A DNA stretch of 64,000 nucleotides from positions 372,001 through 436,000 of the forward strand of contig JACKNG010000002.1 of the NCBI GenBank assembly GCA_024235015.1. Reading direction: 5' to 3'. Position 1 is the stretch's first letter, and every line of letters begins with the position of its first letter. Positions 50,244 through 58,669 of the stretch are shown here, in pieces. Made by a program: the position numbers and the translations under genes. The notes beneath the pieces were generated by a model, which saw only the letters and a program-made list of their open reading frames with translations, had not been told where the DNA came from and did no database searches. The DNA comes from Gammaproteobacteria bacterium (GTDB lineage: Bacteria > Pseudomonadota > Gammaproteobacteria > Ga0077536).

Positions 50244-50963
50244 ATGGACCATGACACCACCCCGGACCGGGCTGCCCCCGCCCGGGCCTGCGCGCACGTC
50301 GCTGGGCGTACTTCGGCGGACCGTGCGGCGCGCCATCGCGACGCCCGCGGCGCGCCCACCCGCAAAGCATCCAGGTGCGTCACCGTCGCCTGCCTGTTGC
50401 TCCTGCTCTCGCCGCTCGGCGCGGCCGCGGGCGACGACGCGCCCGGCGCGCCGCTGCCGGCGAGCGCCGTACCGCGCTGGACCGCGGCCGGCGAACTCGT
50501 GCTGCCGGAGAACCATCGCCACTGGGTCTTCCTCGGCTCGCCGCTGACGCCCAACGGCCTCAACGGCGGCCAGGCCGGCTTCCCCGAGTTTCACAACGTC
50601 TACATCCACCCCGAGGCCTTGCGCCGCTACCAGCGTGACGGGGCCTTCGCCGAGGGCACCATCCTGGTCAAGGAACTGCAGCTGACCCGGCCCGGCGACG
50701 GCGCCGATGGTTCCGGCGTCGAGGCCTCGGGGCGCGGTTACTTCCCGGGTACGCCCAACGGCATCGACATCGCGGTCAAGGACAGCGCGCGCTTCGCCGC
50801 CACCGGCGGCTGGGGCTTCTTCAATTTCGGCCACCACGCACCGCCCTACGCAGCGACGGCCGCCGCGGCCCCGGCCGCGGCCTGCGCCGACTGCCACGCC
50901 GCCAACGCGACGAAGGAGATGGTCTTCAGCAAGTTCTACGCGCCGATCCTCGACGCCGAGTGA
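50244..50963 (+). CDS. Cytochrome P460 family c-type haem protein
   Basis: A 239-residue protein counted from the ATG at 50244; an ATG at 50214 is also in frame. The first about 45 residues are Arg/Ala-rich, then a hydrophobic stretch VACLLLLLSPLGAAAG looks like the export signal, so the N-region is unusually long and the true start is uncertain. The mature part has ENHRHWVFLGSPLTPNGLNG, FHNVYIHPEAL, EGTILVKELQL, GYFPGTPNGIDIAVKDS and GWGFFNFG, with a CADCH haem-attachment motif near residue 216. This matches cytochrome P460, a periplasmic haem enzyme oxidising hydroxylamine or reducing NO-type compounds in known members. It lies opposite an AraC regulator. Confidence 0.87.
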   Translation: MDHDTTPDRAAPARACAHVAGRTSADRAARHRDARGAPTRKASRCVTVACLLLLLSPLGAAAGDDAPGAPLPASAVPRWTAAGELVLPENHRHWVFLGSPLTPNGLNGGQAGFPEFHNVYIHPEALRRYQRDGAFAEGTILVKELQLTRPGDGADGSGVEASGRGYFPGTPNGIDIAVKDSARFAATGGWGFFNFGHHAPPYAATAAAAPAAACADCHAANATKEMVFSKFYAPILDAE

Positions 50964-51011
50964 GGCGTCGCCTGCGCCGCCGGGCGCACCAGGCGCTGGC
51001 GGCGCGGGCGT

Positions 51012-51947
51012 TCAGACGCGTTGTCGCGACAACCGGTAGCCCACGCGCGGGAAGTGCACGTGCAACGGGCCGGTCAGCGGGCCGTCCACGGCGAGGGTGA
51101 TGCGTTCGGCATCACAGCGGGCGAGGCGGCCGACGGCCGGTGCATCCTGGTCCAGCGGCCGCACGCTGACCCGCTCGCCGGGCGTGATGCCCTCGGGCGT
51201 GGTCGCGTCGCCCGGAGCGAGCGGCGCCGGCGTCGCCGCGCGGGCCAGGGCCAGGGCCTCCCCGGCGCCGAGCGCGCTCGGCCGGCCGTGGCCGATGGCT
51301 GCCACGCGCGCCACCCAGTCGCGCGTGGCCGTCAGCGCGGCGGGCAGCGCGGCGCTGCCGCCGATGGTCTCGAGGAACCACGGCGCCTCGTAGAGCGCGA
51401 AGTCGGCCAGCGACACGGCCTCGCCCAGCACCCAGCGGCGGCCGTCGCCGAGCAGGCGCTCGAGCCGTTCCAGGCCCGGCAGGACCTGCGGCCAGTAGCG
51501 CCCCGCCGCCGCCTCGACGGCTTCGATCGCGGGCGTCGGCTTGCCGTGCAGGCGCGCACGGTCGGCATGGAACTCGGGCGGGAACCGGCGTGCGTGCAGG
51601 CCGGTGATGTAGAGCGCGAGCGGGCGGAACAGGGCGTGTTCGGCCCAGTACACCAGCGCCTCGCCGAGCGCGCGTTCGCCCGCCGACACCGGCCACAGCG
51701 CGGGTGCCGGGACGCGCTCGTCCAGCAGCGCGCAGATCAAGGCCGTGTCGCAGTAGACGTCGGCGCCGATCTGCAGCGCCGGGGTGCGCCGGTAGCCGGC
51801 CGTGAGCGGCGTGTAGTCGGGCTTGGGCGCCCAGGCCGGGATGGTCACCGCGTGCCACGCCAGGCCCTTCAGGCCCAGCGTGAGGCGCACCTTCTCCGAG
51901 TAGTTGGAGAAGTCGTAGTGATGCAGGACGAGCGCCGGCGCGGTCAT
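51012..51947 (-). CDS. GST-like protein with a C-terminal beta-rich extension
   Basis: A 311-residue protein. The N-terminal thioredoxin fold has LHHYDFSNYSEKVRLTLGLK (about 8-27; Ser near 15-18 in the active-site position) and the cis-Pro stretch RRTPALQIGADVYCDT. The helical GST C-domain (about 90-240) contains WVLGEAVSLADFALYEAPWF. Residues about 245-311 form an added domain (ITPGERVSVRPLDQDAPAVG, then GPLHVHFPRVGYRLSR). I have seen this extension in other GST-like proteins but cannot name it. The start at 51947 sits in an operon behind the hydrolase gene, 22 bases away. Glutathione conjugation or isomerisation in the catabolic pathway of this operon is a reasonable guess. Confidence 0.82.
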   Translation of the reverse strand: MTAPALVLHHYDFSNYSEKVRLTLGLKGLAWHAVTIPAWAPKPDYTPLTAGYRRTPALQIGADVYCDTALICALLDERVPAPALWPVSAGERALGEALVYWAEHALFRPLALYITGLHARRFPPEFHADRARLHGKPTPAIEAVEAAAGRYWPQVLPGLERLERLLGDGRRWVLGEAVSLADFALYEAPWFLETIGGSAALPAALTATRDWVARVAAIGHGRPSALGAGEALALARAATPAPLAPGDATTPEGITPGERVSVRPLDQDAPAVGRLARCDAERITLAVDGPLTGPLHVHFPRVGYRLSRQRV

Positions 51948-51969
51948 CGCTGGCGGCCCGGCGCGGCGC

Positions 51970-52758
51970 TCAGTGACGCGCGAGGAAGGCGTCGAGTGCG
52001 GCGTTGAACGCGTCCGGCCGCTCCAGGTTGGAGACGTGCGCGGCATCGAGTTCGACGTACTCCGAGCCCGCCACCGCGGCGTGCATCTCGCGCATCGCCG
52101 CGGCCGGCGTGCCCATGTCGTGGGTGCCGGCGACGAACAGCATGGGCACCGTGATCTCGCCCAGCCGCGCGGCGTAGTCGAGCGCCTTGATCGCGCCGCA
52201 GCAGCCGAGGTAGCCCTCCAGCGGCGTGGCCGCGACCATCGCCCGCACCGCGGCCATCTGCGCGGGGCGCGCTGCCCGCGTAGGCGCGGTGAACCAGCGT
52301 TCGAGGGTGGCATCGAGCAACGGCTCGAGGCCGTTCGCGCGCACCGCGGTGATGCGATCGTCCCAGGTCTGGCGGCCTTCCGGCGGCAAGCCGGCGACGC
52401 AGTTGGCGGCGGTCACCGAGAGCAGGCGCTCGGGATGGTCGAGGGCGAGACCGAGCGCGGTCATGCCGCCCATCGAGAGGCCGACGAAATGAAACCGGTC
52501 GATGCCCAGCGCATCGGCGAGCGCGAGGGCGTCGTCGCCCAGCGCGGCGAAGGAATAGGGCCCGGCCGGCACCGCGCTGTCGCCGTGGCCGCGCTGGTCG
52601 TAGCGCACCACCCGGTAACGTCCTTTGAAGTAATCGGCCTGCGGCTGCCACATCGCGAGGTTGGCGCCGAGCGAGTTCGAGAACAGGATGGCCGGCGCCT
52701 CGGCCGGCCCGTCGACGGCGTGGTTCAGGGTGACGGTACGGGTTTCGATCAGGCTCAT
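51970..52758 (-). CDS. Alpha/beta hydrolase, 3-oxoadipate enol-lactonase-like
   Basis: A 262-residue alpha/beta hydrolase. Oxyanion region: PAILFSNSLGANLAMWQPQ near residues 22-40. The nucleophile elbow is HFVGLSMGGMTALGLAL (Ser near 95), the acid is Asp in FVAGTHDMGTP near 215, and the catalytic His is in LDAAHVSNLERPDAF near 240. RYDQRGHGDSAVPAGPYSF is typical of enol-lactone hydrolases (PcaD) and of related ester hydrolases. It sits in the middle of a minus-strand operon with a ThDP enzyme and flavin oxidoreductase. No other protocatechuate genes are present, so the true substrate may differ. Confidence 0.83.
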   Translation of the reverse strand: MSLIETRTVTLNHAVDGPAEAPAILFSNSLGANLAMWQPQADYFKGRYRVVRYDQRGHGDSAVPAGPYSFAALGDDALALADALGIDRFHFVGLSMGGMTALGLALDHPERLLSVTAANCVAGLPPEGRQTWDDRITAVRANGLEPLLDATLERWFTAPTRAARPAQMAAVRAMVAATPLEGYLGCCGAIKALDYAARLGEITVPMLFVAGTHDMGTPAAAMREMHAAVAGSEYVELDAAHVSNLERPDAFNAALDAFLARH

Positions 52759-52870
52759 GGTGTTCTCCGTGTTTGGCGGACGCTCTGCATCGCGCGACCG
52801 GGAAGTCCGTCAAAGCTGACGGCGTCTGCCCTGGACAGCTTGGTTCGGGTGCTGCGCGCGCGCCGTGGTC

Positions 52871-53959
52871 TCACTCGCCGAGCGCGCGGTTGACGGCCGG
52901 CATGACTTCCTCGGCCATCAGCACCATCGAGCGACGCGCCAGCACCGGGTCGGCCCAGTCGTGGCCGGCATAGACCAGCGTAGCAAACTCGCCCACCGTC
53001 TCGCGCAGTTCGAGGATGCGCTGCACGACCTCGTCGGGCGTGCCGCAGATGACCAGCGAGTCCATGACGAAGCGGTGGGTGACCTCGGCGTCGGCCATGT
53101 CGCGACGGGTCTTGAAGAGATCCGGGCGGCCGTTGCCGATGAGCTTGCGCATCAGGCTGCGATAGTAATGACCGTAGGGACCGTCGGCGTCCATGGCGTA
53201 GGCACGCGCGGTCTTCGCGTCCTCGGCGACGAAGATGCTCCGGGCCACCCGCCAGTCGGCGAAACACGGCGCGCGGTCCGCCGCGGCCCAGCCTTCGAGC
53301 AGGCGTTCGCGGTGACTGGCCACCCACACCGCCTGGAGGAAATTGGCCGAGATGACCGACCAGCCGCGGCGCGCGGCGTTGGCCACCGAGTCCGAGCCGG
53401 GCGACATGCAGGCCACCGCGATCGGCGGGTGCGGCCGCTGCAGGGGCTGCAGGATCGCGCCCTGGCCGATGTCGAGGTCGAGGGTGTTGCGCGTGGTGAT
53501 CTGCCAGAACTCGCCGTCGAGATCGTAGGGTGGCTGGCCGGCCCAGATCGCGAGCACCTGTTCGATGGCTTCGTCGAACATCGCGCGGCGATCGCGCTCG
53601 AGGTTGCCGAAGACCTCGGCATCGGAACGCAGCCCGCCCGGGCTGATGCCGAACACGAAGCGCCCGCCGAGCATGTGATCGAGCATCGCGACCTGCGCGG
53701 CGACCGCGGCCGGGTGCGCGTTGGGCAGGTTGACCGTGCCGCTGCCGAGCCGGATCTGCGCCGTCTCGTAGGCCAGGCTGGCGAGGAACATCAGGCAGGA
53801 GGTGATGGTCTCGGCGCGGTCGGTGACGTGCTCGCCGACGAAGGCCTCGGCGAAACCGAGCGCGTCGGCGAGCAGGATCGCCTCGCGATCCTCGGCCAGC
53901 GTGGTCGTGTAGTCCCGCCCGAGCGGATGCAGTGGCATGGTGAAGTAGCTCAGCTTCAT
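52871..53959 (-). CDS. LLM-class flavin-dependent oxidoreductase (luciferase-like)
   Basis: A 362-residue TIM-barrel flavoprotein. MKLSYFTMPLHPLGRDYTTT is the usual start; LADALGFAEAFVGEHVTD (about 30-47) and VAMLDHMLGGRFVFGISPGG (about 90-109) are family hallmarks, and the C-terminal VICGTPDEVVQRILELRE is standard. It resembles the limonene-monooxygenase-like and alkanal-monooxygenase-like subgroup. It needs reduced FMN, so the quinone or flavin reductases of the same operon could be partners. It lies 31 bases after the ThDP-enzyme gene and 112 before the hydrolase. Confidence 0.9.
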   Translation of the reverse strand: MKLSYFTMPLHPLGRDYTTTLAEDREAILLADALGFAEAFVGEHVTDRAETITSCLMFLASLAYETAQIRLGSGTVNLPNAHPAAVAAQVAMLDHMLGGRFVFGISPGGLRSDAEVFGNLERDRRAMFDEAIEQVLAIWAGQPPYDLDGEFWQITTRNTLDLDIGQGAILQPLQRPHPPIAVACMSPGSDSVANAARRGWSVISANFLQAVWVASHRERLLEGWAAADRAPCFADWRVARSIFVAEDAKTARAYAMDADGPYGHYYRSLMRKLIGNGRPDLFKTRRDMADAEVTHRFVMDSLVICGTPDEVVQRILELRETVGEFATLVYAGHDWADPVLARRSMVLMAEEVMPAVNRALGE

Positions 53960-53990
53960 CGGTTCACTTCCAGCGTGGGACGACGGCGCA

Positions 53991-55604
53991 CTATTCGAGG
54001 AGAAGATGGACGAGTGCCGCGGTATCGGCGGCGAGCGCGGTATCGAGCGCGGGCGCGATCTCGGCGGTCGTCGTCACCGTGACCCCGCACAGGCCGAAGG
54101 CACGCGCCATGGCCGCGAAATCGGGGTTGCGCAACGCGTTGCCGATGCGGCGCCCGGGATAACGACGGTCCTGGTGCATTTCGATCGTGCCGTACTTGGC
54201 GTTGTCGAACACCAGCACCAGCGGGCGCGCGCCGTACTGCGCGGCGGTGGCGAGTTCCTGGCCCGTCATCAGCATGCCGCCGTCGCCGACACAGGCGACC
54301 ACGCGCCGTTCGGGGCAGCTCAGGGCGGCGCCGACCGCGGCCGGCACGGCGTGGCCCATGGCGCCGTTGACCGCGCCGAGCAGCCGCCCGGGGCGACGGT
54401 AGGCGCGGAAACGCTGTGGCCACAGGGTGAAGTTGCCGGCATCGATGCAGACGATGGCGTCGTCGTCGAGACGCGCGTTCAGCGCCGCCATGACCGCGGC
54501 CGGATCGAGCGCCGCAGCGGTCGCCGGCGGCGCGGCGGCGGCCCGCCAGGCGGCGTTCAGCCGTTCACACCAGTCGCCGCGCGCCGGCGCCGGCAGGCGG
54601 CCACGCGCGGCCAGGGCCTGCGCCGTCGCGCCCGCGTCGGCGAGGACGGCGAGGTCCGGCACGTAGTTGCGCCCGAGCACTTCGACGGCGGGGTGGACGT
54701 GCACGAGGGTGCGTCGGCGCCCGTCACGCCACAGGGTGTAGCCGCCCGTGGTGGGGTCGTCGAGGCGTGCGCCGAGAACGACCACGCAGTCGGCTTGCTC
54801 CGCCAACCCGGCCGCTGCGGCGTGCTGGCTGTAGCCGAGGAATCCGGCCGCGCAGGAGTGCGCGTTGTCGAAGACGTCCTGGCGGCGGAAGGCCGTCATC
54901 ACCGGGATGGCGTTGGCGGCGGCGAAGGCTTGCAGCGCACCGCAGTCGGCATCGTTCCAGTTGCCGCCGACCACCAGCAGCGGGCGCTCCGCGGCGCCGA
55001 GCAGGGCGCACACCCGCTCGACGTCGTCCGCGGCAGGCGCCGAGACGACCGGCGCGAGCGGCGCCACCGCACCGGCCGTGGTGGTTTCGCCGAGGACATC
55101 CTCGGGCAGCGCCAGCACCACCGGGCCGGGGCGGCCGCTGGCGGCGAGGTGGAAGGCGCGGGTCATGGCGCCGGGCAGCTCGTCGGCATGCATCACCTGC
55201 TCGACGTGCTTGGCCAACGGCGCGAAGTAACGCAGGTAGTCGACCTCCTGGAAAGCCTCGCGGCCGAGGCTGGCGCGCGCCACCTGGCCGACGCCGACGA
55301 CCAGCGGGATCGAGCCCTGCCGGGCCACGTGCACGGCGATCGAGGCATTGGTCGCGCCCGGCCCGCGGGTGACGAAGACGACCCCCGGCCGCCCACGCAG
55401 CCGCGCCGCGGCGCTCGCCATGAAGGCCGCCCCGCTCTCGTGGCGGGCCGACACCAGGCGGATGCGATCGCGCACGTCGTAGAGCGCGTCGAGCACGGGC
55501 AGGTAGCTCTCGCCCGGCACGCAGAACACGGTGTCGACGGCGTGGTCGAGCAACGCCCGCACGACGCAGGCGCCGCCACTCGACGCGACCGGCGTGGCGC
55601 TCAC
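53991..55604 (-). CDS. Thiamine diphosphate-dependent enzyme (acetolactate-synthase-like)
   Basis: A 537-residue ThDP enzyme. The PYR domain has the catalytic Glu in VSARHESGAAFMA (about residue 55) and VTRGPGATNASIAVH. The middle domain has RPLLVVGGNWNDADCGAL. The PP domain has VACVGDGGMLMTGQELATAA (GDG...N Mg/ThDP motif, with DNAKYGTIEMHQ about 26 residues later). It lacks the FAD-linked regulatory partner of true acetolactate synthase, and no small subunit is adjacent. The family includes glyoxylate carboligase, sulfoacetaldehyde acetyltransferase, oxalyl-CoA decarboxylase and benzaldehyde lyase, so the substrate cannot be fixed. It overlaps the quinone oxidoreductase stop by four bases. 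Confidence 0.88.
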   Translation of the reverse strand: MSATPVASSGGACVVRALLDHAVDTVFCVPGESYLPVLDALYDVRDRIRLVSARHESGAAFMASAAARLRGRPGVVFVTRGPGATNASIAVHVARQGSIPLVVGVGQVARASLGREAFQEVDYLRYFAPLAKHVEQVMHADELPGAMTRAFHLAASGRPGPVVLALPEDVLGETTTAGAVAPLAPVVSAPAADDVERVCALLGAAERPLLVVGGNWNDADCGALQAFAAANAIPVMTAFRRQDVFDNAHSCAAGFLGYSQHAAAAGLAEQADCVVVLGARLDDPTTGGYTLWRDGRRRTLVHVHPAVEVLGRNYVPDLAVLADAGATAQALAARGRLPAPARGDWCERLNAAWRAAAAPPATAAALDPAAVMAALNARLDDDAIVCIDAGNFTLWPQRFRAYRRPGRLLGAVNGAMGHAVPAAVGAALSCPERRVVACVGDGGMLMTGQELATAAQYGARPLVLVFDNAKYGTIEMHQDRRYPGRRIGNALRNPDFAAMARAFGLCGVTVTTTAEIAPALDTALAADTAALVHLLLE

Positions 55605-56578
55605 GGCACCAGGACGGGAATCGTCAGGGTGCTGCGATCCTCGAGGTGCAGGTGGGCGGCAGCGGCGTCGGCGAGCGCGAAATGCTGCACCGGGTGCGGC
55701 GTGACCACGCCCTCGGCCAGCGCCCCGAAGTAGCGGGCCGCGGCCATGTCGAGTTCGGCGCGGGTGGCGACGAAATCGTTCAGGCGCGGCCGGGTCAACA
55801 TCAGCGAACCGCGCGCGGCGAGCCCGAGCACGTCGAACGGTTCGGGCTTACCCGAGGCATTGCCGTAGGCCACCATCAGGCCGCGCGGACGCAGGCAGTC
55901 GAGGGAGGCGGTGAAGGTGTCACGGCCGATCGAGTCGTAGACGACGTCGACCCCGCGCCCGCCGGTCAACTCGCGCACGGCGGTGACGAGATGCGGGTCG
56001 TCGTGGCGGAAAACGTGTGCGGCGCCGGCTTCGCGCGCGACCGCGAACTTGGCCTCGCTGCCGACCGTCGCGATCACCGTCGCGCCGAGGTACTTCGCCC
56101 ACTGGGTGACGATGAGCCCGGTGCCGCCGGCGGCTGCATGCACGACGATGGTCTCGCCGACGGCGAGCGGGTGCAGGCGGAACAGCAGGTACTCGGCGGT
56201 CAGTCCGCGCACCAGGCTGGCCGAGACGACGTCGTCGGCGACGCCGTCGGGCAGGCGGACCAGCTTGTTCACCGCGATGACGCGGGCGTCGCAATAGGCG
56301 TGACCGGCCGAGCAGTAGGCAACCCGCTCACCGACCGCGAAGTCCGCGACCCCGGGCCCCAGCGCCTCGACCACGCCGGTCGCCTGGTCGCCGATGACGG
56401 CCGGCAACGCAACCGGGTAGAGGCCGCGGCGGCAGTAGGTGTCGATGTAGTTGACGCCGATCCCGGTATGCCGGACCAGCACCTCGCCGGCGCCGGGCGC
56501 CGGCGTGTCGATGTCTTCCAGGCGTAGCTGCTCGGGCCCGCCGTATTCCCATACCACGATGGCTCGTGTCACCGTCAC
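55601..56578 (-). CDS. Zinc-free NADPH:quinone oxidoreductase (MDR family)
   Basis: A 325-residue medium-chain reductase of the QOR type. IVVWEYGGPEQLRLEDIDTP starts the GroES-like domain, GVNYIDTYCRRGLYPVALP near 49-67 is the QOR hallmark, and VVHAAAGGTGLIVTQWAKYLGA near 145-166 is the nucleotide-binding loop (AAxGGxG). The structural-zinc Cys cluster of alcohol dehydrogenases is absent, as expected for QOR. It is the first gene of the five-gene minus-strand operon 51012-56578. It may reduce an enone or quinone intermediate. Confidence 0.93.
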   Translation of the reverse strand: MTVTRAIVVWEYGGPEQLRLEDIDTPAPGAGEVLVRHTGIGVNYIDTYCRRGLYPVALPAVIGDQATGVVEALGPGVADFAVGERVAYCSAGHAYCDARVIAVNKLVRLPDGVADDVVSASLVRGLTAEYLLFRLHPLAVGETIVVHAAAGGTGLIVTQWAKYLGATVIATVGSEAKFAVAREAGAAHVFRHDDPHLVTAVRELTGGRGVDVVYDSIGRDTFTASLDCLRPRGLMVAYGNASGKPEPFDVLGLAARGSLMLTRPRLNDFVATRAELDMAAARYFGALAEGVVTPHPVQHFALADAAAAHLHLEDRSTLTIPVLVP

Positions 56579-56669
56579 TCCCCTCTCGAACGCGCGAGCG
56601 GCGAGTATAACCGTGGTCGGTGAAGGTCGCGGTCAGCGGCGCCCGCCGCGGGTCCGCGCCACGGGCGGC

Positions 56670-56969
56670 TCAGCGTCCGCCGCGGTTGTAGCCGCCGCCG
56701 TACCCGCCGTCGCCGCGGACATGCTCGTGGGTATTGCCGAAGCTCGGCTCGCCGCGCTTGGTCGAGCGCGAACTCAGCGCATCGTTCGAACCATTGTCCT
56801 TGTCGCGGTAGCTGCCGCTGCGGTAGATGGTGCCGGCGCCGGCCGATGGACCGGGCGCTTCCGGACCACCCGACATGCGCGGGTCGGGCACGGGATCGTA
56901 GGCCTGAACGGGCAGGGCCAGAGCCAGGCCCAGCATCAGGCCGGCTGTGGACAGGGCGTTCTTGTGCAT
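56670..56969 (-). CDS. Small secreted Gly/Ser-rich protein of unknown function
   Basis: A 99-residue protein starting at 56969 behind GAGGAG. The signal peptide MHKNALSTAGLMLGLALALPVQA is followed by YDPVPDPRMSGGPEAPGP and a low-complexity tail (GDGGYGGGYNRGGR). No family is recognised. The mature part is hydrophilic and probably disordered. It is isolated between the operon start at 56578 and the plus-strand propeller-like gene. Confidence 0.7.
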   Translation of the reverse strand: MHKNALSTAGLMLGLALALPVQAYDPVPDPRMSGGPEAPGPSAGAGTIYRSGSYRDKDNGSNDALSSRSTKRGEPSFGNTHEHVRGDGGYGGGYNRGGR

Positions 56970-57097
56970 CGTCGGGCTCCTCGGGCTGGCCACGTCGGCC
57001 GCGGCCGTTGCTGCATCGTTCTGCGCCGGGCAGGGCGCCCAATCCTAACATCGCCGTACGTCCCGGCAAGCTTGCCCTGTGCTAGTCTGCGCGCCCT

Positions 57098-58111
57098 ATG
57101 ACGCTGCTGGTGACGACGACACGGGCGCTGTGGTGCGTGGACCCCGCGACCACGCGCGGCTACCGCGTCGACGACGGCAACGGCAGCTACTACGGCATCT
57201 CCCACGACGACGATGCCATCTACGTCGCCGCACGCCGCTCGGGCTACGCCGCCGGCAAGCAGAGTCCGCGCGATCAACGCGGGGTCGTCCTGGTCTTCGA
57301 TCCCGCGCTCGAACTGCGCGAGACCCTCGAACCACCCTTCGCCCTGCGTGACCTGCACCAGATCTACTGCTTCGACGGCGCGCTGTGGGCGGTGTGTACC
57401 TACGGCGATGCCGTCGCCGTCCTGCGCGACGGCAACTGGGAGCTGTGGCACCCGCTGGGCGCGCCGCGGGACGATGGCAATGGCCCCTATCACTTCAATT
57501 CCATCTATGCCGCGGACGAGGTCATCTACCTCGCCGGCAGCGTCGACCGGGTCGGCGCGGTCTGGGCCTTCGATCGCCGCGACCGCCGGCACCTGCAGAG
57601 CTGGCGGCTCGGCTACGGCTCGCACAACGTGTGGCAGGAGAACGGTACGGTGCACGTGCTGAGTTCGCTGGCCGGCGGTGAGGTCGACGGCGCCGGGCAC
57701 GCGCACGCCATCAGCCCGGGCAACTTCGTGCGCGGCGCCGCGCTCGGCGAGGCCTGGCGCTGGTACGGCGTCAGCACCCGCGCCAAGCGCGGCGATCGCG
57801 AAACGAGCGACGCCATGCTGCTCGGCATCGCCACCACCAACGGCGCCCGCCGCCACCTCAACCTGCACGGCGACGGCATGGTCCACGAACTGCGCATGCC
57901 GGGCAGCCCGGACCACGCCCATCCCGCGCATCGCGGACCGCGCCTCGATCTCGCCGCCATCGCCGCGCGTCACGCGGCCGTCGACCTCGGCGGCCCGGCC
58001 TGCCTGCCGGCGCGCGCCGACCTGCGCTGGCGGGCCGAGGCCGCGGTGCAGGACCTCGACCGGCGGCGGCGCAGGTGGCGGCTGCGGCGCACGCGTGGGC
58101 TGGTGTTCTGA
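57098..58111 (+). CDS. Beta-propeller-like protein of unknown function
   Basis: A 337-residue protein without a signal peptide. Repeating strands with aromatic/Gly pattern are seen: LWCVDPATTRGYRVDDGNGSYYG, DDAIYVAARRSGYAA, ALWAVCTYGDAVAVLRDGNWE and VIYLAGSVDRVGAVWAFDRR (each quoted within 23 residues as pattern evidence). This is typical of a beta-propeller of about six blades. The extreme C-terminus (RRRRRWRLRRTRG) is strongly basic and could bind nucleic acid or membrane. I do not recognise a named family. No clear Shine-Dalgarno precedes the ATG at 57098. Confidence 0.7.
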   Translation: MTLLVTTTRALWCVDPATTRGYRVDDGNGSYYGISHDDDAIYVAARRSGYAAGKQSPRDQRGVVLVFDPALELRETLEPPFALRDLHQIYCFDGALWAVCTYGDAVAVLRDGNWELWHPLGAPRDDGNGPYHFNSIYAADEVIYLAGSVDRVGAVWAFDRRDRRHLQSWRLGYGSHNVWQENGTVHVLSSLAGGEVDGAGHAHAISPGNFVRGAALGEAWRWYGVSTRAKRGDRETSDAMLLGIATTNGARRHLNLHGDGMVHELRMPGSPDHAHPAHRGPRLDLAAIAARHAAVDLGGPACLPARADLRWRAEAAVQDLDRRRRRWRLRRTRGLVF

Positions 58112-58151
58112 CCGCTCGCGTTCACCACGGGATTTCAATGCCCCCAAAAGA

Positions 58152-58173
58152 GAAGCCGCCCGCAGGCGGCTTC
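58152..58173 (-). terminator. Intrinsic terminator for the 58197 gene
   Basis: A perfect nine-base stem (GAAGCCGCC/GGCGGCTTC) with a CGCA loop. Read on the minus strand the hairpin is followed by TCTTTTGG, a short U-rich run, and it lies 24 bases after the stop codon of the minus-strand gene. It may also stop transcription of the plus-strand gene ending at 58111. Confidence 0.75.
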
Positions 58174-58196
58174 CAGTAGCGATGCGCCGGGCCCGC

Positions 58197-58517
58197 TCAG
58201 GCGCGACGGCGCCGTGCGAAACCGAGCCTGGTGTAGGCGGCATCCATGGCCGGGGCGATGATCGCGCCCGGCGTGCCGCCGTTGTCACCGTAAATCCACC
58301 AGTCGATGGCAGCCGGCTGACCCGACCCGCGCGCGTGGTGTGCCACGTGCGAAATCTCGGTCACCAGCACGTTACCGGAGACCGAGAAGTTCTCGGCGCC
58401 GATCCAGCCGTTGTTCGAATAGTGGTTGTTGCCGGCCTGCTCGCCGTTCACATGCGTGTGCTCGGCGGTGATGACAGCCGACGCCTGCGGCAGCCAGGCC
58501 AGGGCCAGCAGGGCCAC
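58197..58517 (-). pseudogene. Secreted protein fragment, probably a degenerate PEP-CTERM-like gene
   Basis: From a GTG at 58515-58517 the frame gives 106 residues: a short hydrophobic leader (ALLALAWLPQASA) and a Gly/Asn-rich mature part with HYSNNGWIGAENFSVSGNV and IDWWIYGDNGGTPGAII, ending TRLGFARRRRA. No ATG or good ribosome-binding site precedes the leader, which lacks the usual basic start. The end resembles the Arg cluster of the neighbouring PEP-CTERM protein, but the VPEP motif and sorting helix are missing. It could be a decayed paralogue, or an intact gene with a non-standard start. A terminator follows it. Confidence 0.5.
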
Positions 58518-58620
58518 GGCGACGTGTGCAATGACGGTCTTCGCAACAACACGGTGCGCAGCCGTGCCGCAAGGCGGCTCGGCCGGCCGCGGCGGCCGAG
58601 CACCGCCGCCCACAGACGCG

Positions 58621-58643
58621 AACGCCGGCACGGGGCCGGCGTT
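58621..58643 (-). terminator. Hairpin after the PEP-CTERM gene
   Basis: A nine-base perfect stem (AACGCCGGC/GCCGGCGTT) with a five-base loop, about 27 bases after the minus-strand stop at 58670. It lacks a T run on either side, so it may be a weak terminator or an mRNA-stabilising hairpin. Confidence 0.4.
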
Positions 58644-58669
58644 CGGGGTCGGGTGCGTGAGCGCCGCGT

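Noticed and set aside
52871..53959. True bacterial luciferase (light production)
   Set aside because: The family includes many non-luminous oxidoreductases; no lux operon genes are present, so light emission is not suggested.
53991..55604. Acetolactate synthase of branched-chain amino-acid synthesis
   Set aside because: No small regulatory subunit or ilv neighbours are present and the operon is catabolic in character, so only the broader ThDP family is assigned.
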